Assembly: GCA_964387935.1 (NCBI GenBank)
Contig: CAYLZN010000017.1
Coordinates: 1-33,052, forward strand
Reading direction: 5' to 3'
DNA from: CAYLZN01 sp964387935
GTDB lineage: Bacteria; Acidobacteriota; Vicinamibacteria; Vicinamibacterales; JAFNAJ01
DNA: 33,052 nt
The notes below the pieces were generated by a model. The model saw nothing but the letters and a program-made list of their open reading frames with translations, ran no database searches and was not told the DNA's origin. Below are positions 1-8,219 of the stretch, piece after piece. The first letter of the stretch is position 1. Every line of letters starts with the position of its first letter. The position numbers and the translations under genes are program-made.

Positions 1-597
1 GGCTGCCTGGAGCGGCATGCCGACGCCGGCATCGTCGGGCCGCTCGTGCTCAACGAGGACGGGTCCGTGCAGTCCTGCGGGTACCGGTATCCGTCGCTCG
101 CCGGCGAGATCCGCCAGTCGAAGCACGTGGGCCGGATGCTGCGATGGCTCGTGGGCTCCGAGCCCGCGCCCACCGCGGCGTCGCAGACCGCGCAGGTGGA
201 CTGGGTCGATGGCTGCTGCCTGATGATCCGCCGCGCCGTGGTGGCCCAGGTGGGACCGCTCGATGAGCAGTATTTCCTCTACTCGGAGGAGCTGGACTGG
301 TGCCGCTCCGTGCGCAAGGCGGGCTGGCAGATCCTCACGTGCCCGTCAGCCGTGATGACGCACCTGCGCGGCCGGAGCAGCGACCAGGTGAAGGCCGCGT
401 CGCTGGCCCTGCTGGTCGAGACCAAGCTCCGGTACTTCCGCAAGCACGAAGGGCTGCTCACGGCCGCGGCCGTCAGCGTGGTCTACGTGCTCGGCTTCCT
501 CAAGCACTGGCGCCGCGAGCCCGAGAAGAACCGGGCGAAGATGCACGGCGTGACGTCGTGGTGGCGCAGCATGCGCCCCTCCGGGCATCGTCCGTGA
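1..597 (+). CDS. Glycosyltransferase family 2, C-terminal part (5' end outside window)
   Basis: The reading frame is open from the first base, so the N-terminal nucleotide-binding half lies outside the window. The visible 198 residues contain the segment DWVDGCCLMIRRAVVAQVG followed by YFLYSEELDWCRSVRKAGW. This is the acidic 'E/D-x-D-W/L' active-site region typical of rhamnosyltransferase-like (WbbL-type) GT2 enzymes, which transfer a sugar from a nucleotide donor to a lipid-linked oligosaccharide at the inner face of the cytoplasmic membrane. A short hydrophobic stretch (AAAVSVVYVLGFL) near the end is usual for this group. The next gene begins 22 bases downstream on the same strand, so it is probably co-transcribed. 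The family call is firm; the sugar specificity cannot be read. Confidence 0.88.
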   Translation, partial: GCLERHADAGIVGPLVLNEDGSVQSCGYRYPSLAGEIRQSKHVGRMLRWLVGSEPAPTAASQTAQVDWVDGCCLMIRRAVVAQVGPLDEQYFLYSEELDWCRSVRKAGWQILTCPSAVMTHLRGRSSDQVKAASLALLVETKLRYFRKHEGLLTAAAVSVVYVLGFLKHWRREPEKNRAKMHGVTSWWRSMRPSGHRP

Positions 598-619
598 GGC
601 GGGATCGCGCAGGTGTCCG

Positions 620-1846
620 ATGAGAGTGCTCTTCGTGAGCCCCTACGTGCCGTCACCGGTGCGCGTCCGGCCGTACGGCTGGGTCCGGGCGCTGGCTCGG
701 CTCGGGCACGAGGTCCACGTAGTGGCCGTCCGGCCACCGGAGGACCGCCGGGCCGAGGTGACCGATCTGCGCGGCGTGGTGCGTGCGCTCGACGTGTTTC
801 CCCTCTCACGGGTCAGGACTCTGGCCAATGCGGCTCGTGCGTTGCCGACGCGACAGCCGTTCCAGGCGTCCTATGCGGCCCATCCGCAGGCTCGGGCACG
901 GGTGGAGGCGTTGGCCGCCACCGGCGAGTTCCACGTCGTCCACATCGAGCACCTCCGCGGAGTGCCCCTGGCCCACCGTGTCATGGGCGTTCCCTGCGTC
1001 TGGGATGCCGTGGATTCGATCGCCGCGCTCTTCGAGCGGGCTGCGCGCCTGGCCCCGACGCGGCTGCAGCGCTGGGTGGCGCGCCTGGACCTTCCGCGCA
1101 CGCGGCGGTTCGAAGCCACGGCCACGTCGAGGTTCGCGCGCGTGATCGTGACGACCCCTCACGAGGCCAACGCCTTCGCTGCGCTGGCGGGCCGGGGCTC
1201 GGCGTCGCGCCTCGCGGTCGTGCCGAACGGCGTCGACACCGAGTACTTCGGCACCGTGGATGCACGAGGCGGCACCGCAGTGCTTTTCTCGGGAAAGCTG
1301 AGCTACCACGCGAACGTCTCCGCGGCGCTCCGGCTGATCGAGCGCATCATGCCGCTCGTGTGGGCGCGGTGTCCCGGGGTCCCCGTCGTGCTGGCAGGGA
1401 AGGACCCGTCGCCGAGACTGCTGGCGCTCGCCTCCGATCCGCGGGTCTCCGTGACCGGCTTCCTGGAGGACCTCCGGCCCGTGTTCGCCAGGGCGGCCGT
1501 CGCGGTGTGCCCGCTCGTCTACGGGGCCGGCATCCAGAACAAGGTGCTCGAAGCGATGGCCAGCGGAGTACCGGTCGTGGCCTCGCGTGAGCTGGACGGT
1601 ACGATGAAGGCCCGCGCAGGAGAGACGTGGCTGCTCGGCGAGGACGACCGGCAGGTCGCCGGCCATGTGGTGGATCTGCTCGAACACCCCCACCGCCGTC
1701 ACACGATCGGGGAGGCCGGCCGCGGGTTCGTCACGCAGCATCACGCCTGGACAGCGCAGGCCGGGCGGCTGGTGGAGGTCTACGAGGGTGCTCGCGACGA
1801 GTGGCGGGAGAGGCGAACGCAGTGGGGAGGGAAGCGGTGCGCATGA
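620..1846 (+). CDS. Glycosyltransferase family 4 (GT-B), EPS/PEP-CTERM sugar-transferase type
   Basis: 408 residues, the usual size for GT4. The N-terminus (MRVLFVSPYVPSPVRVRPYG) is the first Rossmann strand and acceptor-side loop. NGVDTEYF near residue 203 opens the donor-binding domain, and GAGIQNKVLEAMASGVPVVAS (about 302-322) is the donor-site signature. In this subgroup the first Glu of the EX7E motif is replaced by a Gly-rich turn, while the second (E311) is kept. The ATG follows an AGGTG ribosome-binding site. The stop overlaps the start of the next gene by the sequence ATGA, indicating translational coupling. It resembles the genes at 17540 and 24405 in this window. It likely adds one sugar of the repeat unit; linkage and donor are unknown. 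Confidence 0.9.
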   Translation: MRVLFVSPYVPSPVRVRPYGWVRALARLGHEVHVVAVRPPEDRRAEVTDLRGVVRALDVFPLSRVRTLANAARALPTRQPFQASYAAHPQARARVEALAATGEFHVVHIEHLRGVPLAHRVMGVPCVWDAVDSIAALFERAARLAPTRLQRWVARLDLPRTRRFEATATSRFARVIVTTPHEANAFAALAGRGSASRLAVVPNGVDTEYFGTVDARGGTAVLFSGKLSYHANVSAALRLIERIMPLVWARCPGVPVVLAGKDPSPRLLALASDPRVSVTGFLEDLRPVFARAAVAVCPLVYGAGIQNKVLEAMASGVPVVASRELDGTMKARAGETWLLGEDDRQVAGHVVDLLEHPHRRHTIGEAGRGFVTQHHAWTAQAGRLVEVYEGARDEWRERRTQWGGKRCA

Positions 1847-3372
1847 GGCGAGTGCTGGTCCATCACCACGGGCCGTCGATGGCGTTGGTCCTGATCGTCG
1901 CGGTCGGCTGCGTGCTGTTGACCTACGACCTCCGCGCGAACCCGTCGCCCTGGTTCGACGAGGGGTTGAACATGGGGGCGGCCGCCTCCGTGGCTCGGTC
2001 AGGGATCTACGGGTTGCCCGACCGCTTCGGTGAGAACCGCTTCGATCCGGCCATTCAGACGGGTCCGACGGTCATCATTCCCTTGGCGATCACGTTCAGC
2101 CTGACGGGGCCGTCGGTGATGGCGGCTCGTGCGCTCGTCGCGTGCGCGTCGATCCTGGCGCTGCTTGGATTCATCCGCTTGGCCTGCACGCTCTGGGGGC
2201 CGTCCTCTGCCGCGTGGGCGTCGGGCCTGCTCCTGGTGGCTGGCCTGGAGCCGTGGGCGTCGCTTGCGTTCCTAGGCCGACAGGTGCTCGGCGAATCCGC
2301 GGCGTTCGGGCTGCTGATGCTCGGAGCCCTCGCCTTGGCCCGCTCCTTGGAGGACGGGCACAAAGCATGGGTCGTGGCCGCCGCGCTGTTGTGGTCCGCT
2401 GCGGCGCTCACCAAACTGCAGGTGCTGCCCGCGATGTTCGGGGGCATCGGCGGGGCGCTGGCCTACCCAGCCTGGCGGCGGCGCGAGCGCCTTGCCCTCC
2501 TGGGCGTTGTCGGTCTATTCCCGGTGATCGCGCTCCTCGCCTGGCACGCGCTTCAGTTCCTGCTCTCAGGGCAGACAACGGCGGAGCGCGCGGACGTGCT
2601 CCTGCACGGGGGCACGTCCCATCTGCTGAGCATCAGCCCGGCGCACACGCGAAACGCGCTGGGAGTGATCTGGCGCAGCGGCTTTCTCGTCTGGGGGCTG
2701 CCGGGTCTGGTGTACGGTGCCCACCGCGTGTATCGCGGCCGAGCCCACCCGGTGGAAGCCCTCCTGCTCCTGGGATGTCTCGCCAGTCTCCTTTGGTTCG
2801 TCGGGCTGTCCATCGGCTGGTCTCGCTACGCGTTCTTTCCGTTTTCGCTGGTCGTGCTGTGGTCCGGACACCTCATGCACGAGTTGGCGTGGCGGCCCGT
2901 GCGCCTCACGACGCATCGCGCGGCGGTCGGCCTCCTCGCCGGAGCCGTGTTTCTCGCTGGAACCTGGGCCGCGCACCACCGGCACCGTCCAACGCAGCCG
3001 TCCGGCTTCGAGGAGGTGAGGGCATACGTTCGAGATCACCTGGACGCCCGCGACGTCGTCCTGACCGCGGATGCCCAGATCAGTTTCGATATGCGCGATC
3101 GCTTCGTGCACGTGCCCATCGCGGTCATCAATCCTATTGCCGTCTTCAAGTCGGGACGCGGCCTGGCGATGCGGCCGGGACCCTACGACCTGCCCGAAGG
3201 CGTGTCCCACGTGGTCGTGGGTCCGTTTGGGGGATGGACCGGGCTGTTCGGCGGTCTCCTCGGCCCGGCTGCTGTCCCACGATTTCGCGCGGGTGAGTAC
3301 GCGGTCTATGAACTGATGCCACCACGCCCTCCCGACCGCGCCGTGGCGGCGAGACGCCTGGGTCCAGCATGA
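1843..3372 (+). CDS. Integral membrane glycosyltransferase, GT-C (PMT/ArnT-like, GT39/GT83 type)
   Basis: About 509 residues with roughly ten hydrophobic helices, starting with SMALVLIVAVGCVLLTYDL. The first extracytoplasmic loop holds NPSPWFDEGLN, where the acidic D-E pair is the hallmark catalytic position of GT-C enzymes that use polyprenyl-phosphate sugars. A soluble C-terminal part (about 385-509) follows the last helix. I chose ATG 1843 because it overlaps the upstream stop as ATGA. A GTG at 1837 is also in frame and sits six bases after GGGAGG, so it is a real alternative. The frame stays open upstream to 1627, but that stretch lies inside the preceding gene. Expected role: adding a sugar to the lipid-linked glycan on the periplasmic side. 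Confidence 0.85.
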   Translation: MRRVLVHHHGPSMALVLIVAVGCVLLTYDLRANPSPWFDEGLNMGAAASVARSGIYGLPDRFGENRFDPAIQTGPTVIIPLAITFSLTGPSVMAARALVACASILALLGFIRLACTLWGPSSAAWASGLLLVAGLEPWASLAFLGRQVLGESAAFGLLMLGALALARSLEDGHKAWVVAAALLWSAAALTKLQVLPAMFGGIGGALAYPAWRRRERLALLGVVGLFPVIALLAWHALQFLLSGQTTAERADVLLHGGTSHLLSISPAHTRNALGVIWRSGFLVWGLPGLVYGAHRVYRGRAHPVEALLLLGCLASLLWFVGLSIGWSRYAFFPFSLVVLWSGHLMHELAWRPVRLTTHRAAVGLLAGAVFLAGTWAAHHRHRPTQPSGFEEVRAYVRDHLDARDVVLTADAQISFDMRDRFVHVPIAVINPIAVFKSGRGLAMRPGPYDLPEGVSHVVVGPFGGWTGLFGGLLGPAAVPRFRAGEYAVYELMPPRPPDRAVAARRLGPA

Positions 3373-3469
3373 CCACGCCGTGGACGAAGGGGCTCCGCTC
3401 GCGGCACCATGGGCGCCGCCCGGGACGAAGTAGCGCGACCGACTCGATCCTCGGCCACCGAGGTCAGAC

Positions 3470-4828
3470 GTGCGCCTGACGCTGGTCGCACCTCACTTTC
3501 CCCCCACCTTCGTCGGCGGCGTCGAACTCTACGTCCGGCGGCTCGGGCAGTGGCTGGCGAGTCGCCGCTACGAGGTGGACGTCGTGGCTGTGGAGCGCTT
3601 CAGCCCAGGCGCCAGGTGCGTGGACGCCCAGGTGAGCCGGGAGGGGGACCTCGAGATCGTCCGTCTCACCGTACCCGAACATCGCGACCCTGCAGTCGCC
3701 CTCAGAGCCGCCTATCGTGGCGTCGAGCTCGAAGCGTGGTGGCAGGCTCGCCTCGAGGCGGTCCGTCCCGACCTCATTCACTTGCACAGCGGCTACCTGC
3801 AGGGTGGAGCGGTCATGGCCGCCGCAGCGCTCTACCGCGTGCCGCTCGTCGTTACGCTCCACGACTACTGGTTCGTGTGTCCCAGAATCACCCTCCTCAG
3901 ACCCGCGGGGGATCGCTGCACGGGTCCGGAGAGCCCTTCGAAGTGCGCGTGGTGTCTAGCGACAGTTCAGCGCCGATTCCGGCTGCCGGATGCCTGGTCC
4001 GGCGGCTGGCTCTCCCGCGTGGTCCCGCGGTATCTCAGCGCGGGCGGACCCATGCCACGGTCCCTCTCCGCCCTGCGGGACGCCCTGGCCGACCGTCGAC
4101 GCAGCCTGATCGATCAGCTGAACGGCGCGGACGCCGTCCTCGGGCCGTCCAGGTTCGTCCTTTCGAAGCACGCGGCGTTCGGGATGAGCCTGACGCGGAC
4201 CCAGTTGCACGAGCAGGGCACGCGGTCGCGCCAGCGCCGTCCGCCACCAGACCGGGCCCCAGGCGCACTCGTCGTCGGGTTCCTCGGGCAGATCGCCCCT
4301 CACAAGGGTGTGCACCTTCTGCTCGAGGCCCTGAAGCTCCTCGGTTCTCGTGCCATCTCGATCCGTGTGTTCGGGGACCTTGGACGTGAGCCGGGGTACG
4401 TCCGAGTCCTTCAGGAGCTTGCGGTTGGTGACCCGCGCATCGCCTTCGAAGGCCTGGTCGCCCCTGAGCAGTTGGACGAGGTCTTCGGCCGGCTGGACGT
4501 GCTTGCAGTGCCCTCGGTCTGGGACGAGAACTCGCCGTTCGTGATTCACGAGGCGCAGGCTGCGGGCGTTCCGGTCGTGGCGTCTCGACTCGGCGGCATG
4601 ACCGAACTCATCGCCGATGGACGGAACGGACTTCTGGTCGAACCCGGCGATGCGCGGGACCTGGCGCGGGCCCTGGCGCGACTGTCGGACGAGGCTGGCC
4701 TTCTCGAGTCGCTGCGCGCGTGTCAGCCACCCGCGGTGCGGACGGTCTCCGAGGCGTTCGCGGCACTCGAGGAGCTGTACGCGCGCGTCGCGGGCTGCAC
4801 TGGGCCGGCAGCCGCCGCGCTGGGCTGA
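3470..4828 (+). CDS. Glycosyltransferase family 4 with cysteine cluster
   Basis: 452 residues starting at GTG, 97 bases after the preceding gene. The N-terminal acceptor domain opens with RLTLVAPHFPPTFVGGVELY. After HDYWFVCPRITLLRP comes a cysteine cluster, C-x(13)-C followed by KCAWCL (about residues 139-164), plausibly a structural metal site or disulfide set. The donor domain contains VVGFLGQIAPHKGVHLLLEA and a full EX7E motif (E353 and E361, within WDENSPFVIHEAQAAG). These features place it in the retaining GT-B GT4 family. The gene at 8153-9511 has the same length, the same cysteine layout and the same ENSP motif, so the two are probable paralogues using different acceptors. Donor sugar unknown. 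Confidence 0.9.
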   Translation: MRLTLVAPHFPPTFVGGVELYVRRLGQWLASRRYEVDVVAVERFSPGARCVDAQVSREGDLEIVRLTVPEHRDPAVALRAAYRGVELEAWWQARLEAVRPDLIHLHSGYLQGGAVMAAAALYRVPLVVTLHDYWFVCPRITLLRPAGDRCTGPESPSKCAWCLATVQRRFRLPDAWSGGWLSRVVPRYLSAGGPMPRSLSALRDALADRRRSLIDQLNGADAVLGPSRFVLSKHAAFGMSLTRTQLHEQGTRSRQRRPPPDRAPGALVVGFLGQIAPHKGVHLLLEALKLLGSRAISIRVFGDLGREPGYVRVLQELAVGDPRIAFEGLVAPEQLDEVFGRLDVLAVPSVWDENSPFVIHEAQAAGVPVVASRLGGMTELIADGRNGLLVEPGDARDLARALARLSDEAGLLESLRACQPPAVRTVSEAFAALEELYARVAGCTGPAAAALG

Positions 4829-4923
4829 CGCCGCCAGGTTCGGCTTTTCGTCCGGGATGTCGATTACCGCACGGAAGGGCGGTCTTCGCCGGCCCCACGG
4901 CGTCCGGACGCTCCTGGTGCCTC

Positions 4924-6126
4924 ATGCCCGAACTGTCCGTCATCGTTCCAGCCTTCAACGAGTCCGAGACCGTCCGGGAACTCGTGGGTCGTCTCGACAT
5001 CGCCCTGCGCGGGGTCGACTGGGAAGTCGTGTTCGTCGACGACAGCTCGCCCGATGGGACGGCGGATGTCGTTCGCGACCTGGCGCAGGAGGACCGCCGG
5101 GTGCGGGGCCTTCAACGGTACGGACGCAGGGGACTCTCGTCGGCCTGCATCGAAGGGCTGCTGTCGACCTCGTCGCCGTGGTGCGCCGTGATGGACGCGG
5201 ACCTGCAGCACGACGAGCGCCTGCTGCCCGACATGCTGGCGCTGCTGCGCACCGGCGACGCCGACGTGGTGGTTGGGACCCGCTACGCCCACGGGGGCAG
5301 TACCGGCGAGTGGAGTCGCAAGCGACGAGTCGCGAGCCGCGCGGCGACGCGGCTGACGCAGGCACTGGTCGGGACCACCCTCTCGGACCCCATGAGTGGG
5401 TTCTTCGCCCTGCGGCGTGACGTGCTTCATCACGCCCTGCCGCGCCTGTCAGGGGTTGGCTTCAAAATCCTGCTCGACCTGCTGGCCTCCGCGCCATCGG
5501 CGCCACGTGTCCGAGAGGTTCCCTACACGTTCCGGCCTCGATTCGCCGGGGAGAGCAAGCTCGACTCCATGGTGGCCTGGGAGTTCCTGATGCTCCTCGG
5601 CGACAAGTGGGTCGGGCACATCATCCCGGTGAGGTTCCTGCTGTTCTCGCTGATTGGCGCCCTCGGCGTCGTCGTGCACATGGCGACGGTCGCTGCGGGG
5701 CTGTCTTGGGTTGGAGCGACCTTCACCACGAGTCAGGCCGTGGCGACGCTCGTGGCGATGAGCAGCAACTACCTGCTCAACAACATGCTCACCTACCGCG
5801 ACCTGCGACTTCGCGGGCTCCGGCTGCTGTGGGGCTGGCTGACGTTCGCGCTGGCCTGCGGAATCGGGGCGATGGCCAACGTCGGCGTTTCCAGCTACAT
5901 CTACGAGGTCCGGAACACCGGATGGGCACCCGCCGCGCTTGCGGGAATCGTGATCTCGTCGGTGTGGAACTACGTGGCATCGGGCGTCGTCACCTGGCGC
6001 CCCCGTCACGCTCCCTCGTCGATTCCTCGGAAGCGGACACCATGGATCAACCGGTTCTCCACAACAAACGCGGACCCGTCCGACGCGGCCTGGCCACGAC
6101 CGTCTGGATCCTCACCGCCAGTCTAG
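4924..6126 (+). CDS. GT2 (polyprenyl-phosphate sugar synthase) fused to GtrA-like membrane domain
   Basis: 400 residues. Residues 1-225 are a dolichyl-phosphate-mannose-synthase-like GT2 domain: VIVPAFNE at 7-14, DD at 39-40, the metal-binding DAD at 91-93 and a QHD triad just after. Residues 230-360 are a GtrA-like domain of four helices, starting HIIPVRFLLFSLIGALGVV and containing SSNYLLNNMLTYR. Such fusions make and translocate polyprenyl-phosphate sugars, the donors needed by GT-C enzymes, which fits the two GT-C genes here. ATG 4924 is chosen because the domain starts there; the open frame upstream to 4720 overlaps the previous gene. The last ~40 residues run past the normal GtrA end into the next gene, an 85-base overlap, and look like unconserved read-through tail. 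Confidence 0.9.
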   Translation: MPELSVIVPAFNESETVRELVGRLDIALRGVDWEVVFVDDSSPDGTADVVRDLAQEDRRVRGLQRYGRRGLSSACIEGLLSTSSPWCAVMDADLQHDERLLPDMLALLRTGDADVVVGTRYAHGGSTGEWSRKRRVASRAATRLTQALVGTTLSDPMSGFFALRRDVLHHALPRLSGVGFKILLDLLASAPSAPRVREVPYTFRPRFAGESKLDSMVAWEFLMLLGDKWVGHIIPVRFLLFSLIGALGVVVHMATVAAGLSWVGATFTTSQAVATLVAMSSNYLLNNMLTYRDLRLRGLRLLWGWLTFALACGIGAMANVGVSSYIYEVRNTGWAPAALAGIVISSVWNYVASGVVTWRPRHAPSSIPRKRTPWINRFSTTNADPSDAAWPRPSGSSPPV

Positions 6127-8219
6127 CGCTGCTAGGCGCGGGGGACCCGCCCGGGGATCAGCCGGACAGCGTCGTCCCCGTCTGTGGCGACCAGGATGGC
6201 TCGGAGCAGCCGTTCGTCACCAACTGTCAGGGCTTCACGTCCGCCGCAGACGTCCGCACCTTTCGGGTTCCCGGGGCCGGGACGCTCCAGGTACGAGTCG
6301 ATTTCGTGTTCCGGGAGGCGGACCTCGAAAACGAGCTCGGCCTGTTCGTGGTCGATGATGAGCGCGGTGCCGTTGCTGGACTCTATCCGGGGGCTCCTGG
6401 GTACGTGCCCGCAGCACTCGCGCGCGCGATGGTTGTCTTTCCGGCAGGATCGACGGCCGCGTCCCCTGACTATCATGTCACCCTCAGCGGTGGAATGTAC
6501 GTAGCCTTCCTGCTCGTGCAGGGTGGGACTCTCGAGCAGATGAAGAACTCTAACCCCACCAACAGCGGTGCGGCTGCTCCGGTCGCGTTCTTTTCGTTCG
6601 AGGCGGCCAACCCTGACCATGTTGACCATTTTGCCGGCTTCCTCAATCCTGGGGCAGGGTTCCTGCAGTTCAGCTTCGAGGATCTCTGGGGCGGAGGTGA
6701 CCAGGACTTCGACGACGAGGTCTACAACGTGTACCCCGCCTTCCAACCCATCGACGAGCACGACCAGGACGGGGACGGACTGCTGGACGAATGGGAGGAG
6801 CGCTTCGGCCTGAGCCCGGACGACGGCACAGGCGACAACGGGCCGCTCGGCGACCCGGACCACGATGGAAAGAACAACGGCCAGGAGCAGGCCGACGGCA
6901 CGCATCCCCGGGGGCTGTACCAGCGCTACCTGGCCGAAGGGGCCAGCGGCGCGTTCTTCGACACGCGCCTCGCGTTCCTCAACCCCTCCGCCACCCACGC
7001 GCACACGATGGTGCGGTTCCTCAAGAGCGACGGCACGACGCAGGTGCACAGCTTCACGATTCCGGGCGTGGGCGCCAGCGTCCTGGATGTGGAGACGGTC
7101 CCCACCATGGGCGCGGTGGAGTTCTCGACGACCGTGGAGAGCGATGAGCCGATCGTCGTCGATCGCCGCATGGCGTGGGACCAGACGGGATATGGGGCCC
7201 ATGCCGAAACAGCCGTGGCCGCGCCCTCGACGACCTGGTACTTCGCGGAAGGCGCCACGCACTCGAGCTTCGACCTGTTCTACCTGGTGACCAACCCCCA
7301 CGACACATCGGTGGACGTGGAGATACGGTATCTCCTGCCGTCGGGGTCCGTGATCACGAAGACGTACCTCGTTCAGCCGAGCAGCCGGTTGACGATCTGG
7401 GTCGATGCGGCCGATCCGGCCCTCGAGCGCACGGACGTCGGGGCGGCGATCACCAGTTCGAAGCCGACCGTGGTCGAGCGAGCGATGTACCTCGGGTCGC
7501 CGACAGCCACCTTCGTCGCCGGGCACGCGGGCATGGGGATCACCCAGCCCGCGACCAGGTGGACGCTGGCCGAAGGCGCCACGGGGCCGTTCTTCGACCT
7601 GTTCGTCCTCGTCGCGAACCCCAGTCCGACCGATGCCGCCCTCAACGTCGACTTCCTGCTGCCAGACGGCAGCGTCGTGAACCAGCAATACGTCGTCAAG
7701 GCCAATGCCCGCTTCAACATCTGGGTGGATACGGTAGATCCACGCCTGGCGGACACGGCGGTCTCCACCGTGGTCACGTCGGTGAACGACGTGCCGATCA
7801 TCGTCGAGCGCGCCATGTGGTGGCCCGGGCCCACGGCCGAGACCTGGCACGAGGCGCACACCGCGCACGGGGTGACGGAGACGGGCCGCAAGTGGGGCGT
7901 GGCCGACGGCGAGGTCGGCGGCGAGCGCGACGTGCAGACCTACCTGCTCATCGCCAACCAGGGCGCGGCCGACAGTGCCCGTGTGACGCTGGTCTACGAG
8001 GACGGCATGACGGAGGCGCGGGTCTTCGCGCTGCAGCCGAGCAGCCGGACCAACATCGCGGTGGGCGCTGAGTTCCCCGGCGCCGTCGGGCGTCGCTTCG
8101 CTGCGATCGTCGACGCGCTCGGCGCAGGCGAGATCGTGGTGGAGCGGGCGATCTACTGGAGCGCCAACGGCGTCTTCTGGGCGGCGGGCGGCAGCGCCAT
8201 CGCAGCCAGGCTGCCGTAG
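6042..8219 (+). CDS. Secreted DUF4114 / calcium-binding / four-repeat beta-domain protein
   Basis: 725 residues. An N-terminal signal sequence (RRGLATTVWILTASLALLG after a basic stretch) indicates export. Residues about 65-235 form a DUF4114-like domain ending in FSFEDLWGGGDQDFDDEVYN. Residues about 238-285 are Asp-rich (DQDGDGLLDEW, DPDHDGKNNGQE), like thrombospondin type-3/dockerin-like calcium loops. Four tandem beta-domains of about 105-110 residues follow, starting near residues 296, 399, 507 and 618. Each opens with 'W/Y-x-A-E/D-G' and the first ones close with a V-E/D-R-x-M-x-W motif. These resemble DUF5719-type repeats of secreted proteins. A role as matrix or cell-surface adhesin is inference. 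Its start lies 85 bases inside the upstream GtrA-fusion gene, and its 3' end overlaps the opposing GT4 gene by 67 bases. Confidence 0.83.
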   Translation: MDQPVLHNKRGPVRRGLATTVWILTASLALLGAGDPPGDQPDSVVPVCGDQDGSEQPFVTNCQGFTSAADVRTFRVPGAGTLQVRVDFVFREADLENELGLFVVDDERGAVAGLYPGAPGYVPAALARAMVVFPAGSTAASPDYHVTLSGGMYVAFLLVQGGTLEQMKNSNPTNSGAAAPVAFFSFEAANPDHVDHFAGFLNPGAGFLQFSFEDLWGGGDQDFDDEVYNVYPAFQPIDEHDQDGDGLLDEWEERFGLSPDDGTGDNGPLGDPDHDGKNNGQEQADGTHPRGLYQRYLAEGASGAFFDTRLAFLNPSATHAHTMVRFLKSDGTTQVHSFTIPGVGASVLDVETVPTMGAVEFSTTVESDEPIVVDRRMAWDQTGYGAHAETAVAAPSTTWYFAEGATHSSFDLFYLVTNPHDTSVDVEIRYLLPSGSVITKTYLVQPSSRLTIWVDAADPALERTDVGAAITSSKPTVVERAMYLGSPTATFVAGHAGMGITQPATRWTLAEGATGPFFDLFVLVANPSPTDAALNVDFLLPDGSVVNQQYVVKANARFNIWVDTVDPRLADTAVSTVVTSVNDVPIIVERAMWWPGPTAETWHEAHTAHGVTETGRKWGVADGEVGGERDVQTYLLIANQGAADSARVTLVYEDGMTEARVFALQPSSRTNIAVGAEFPGAVGRRFAAIVDALGAGEIVVERAIYWSANGVFWAAGGSAIAARLP

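Noticed and set aside
3369..3479. 36-codon frame in the 97-base gap before the GT4 at 3470
   Set aside because: It starts with ATGA overlap to the upstream stop but has no family features, is very short and Arg-rich, and overlaps the GT4 start.
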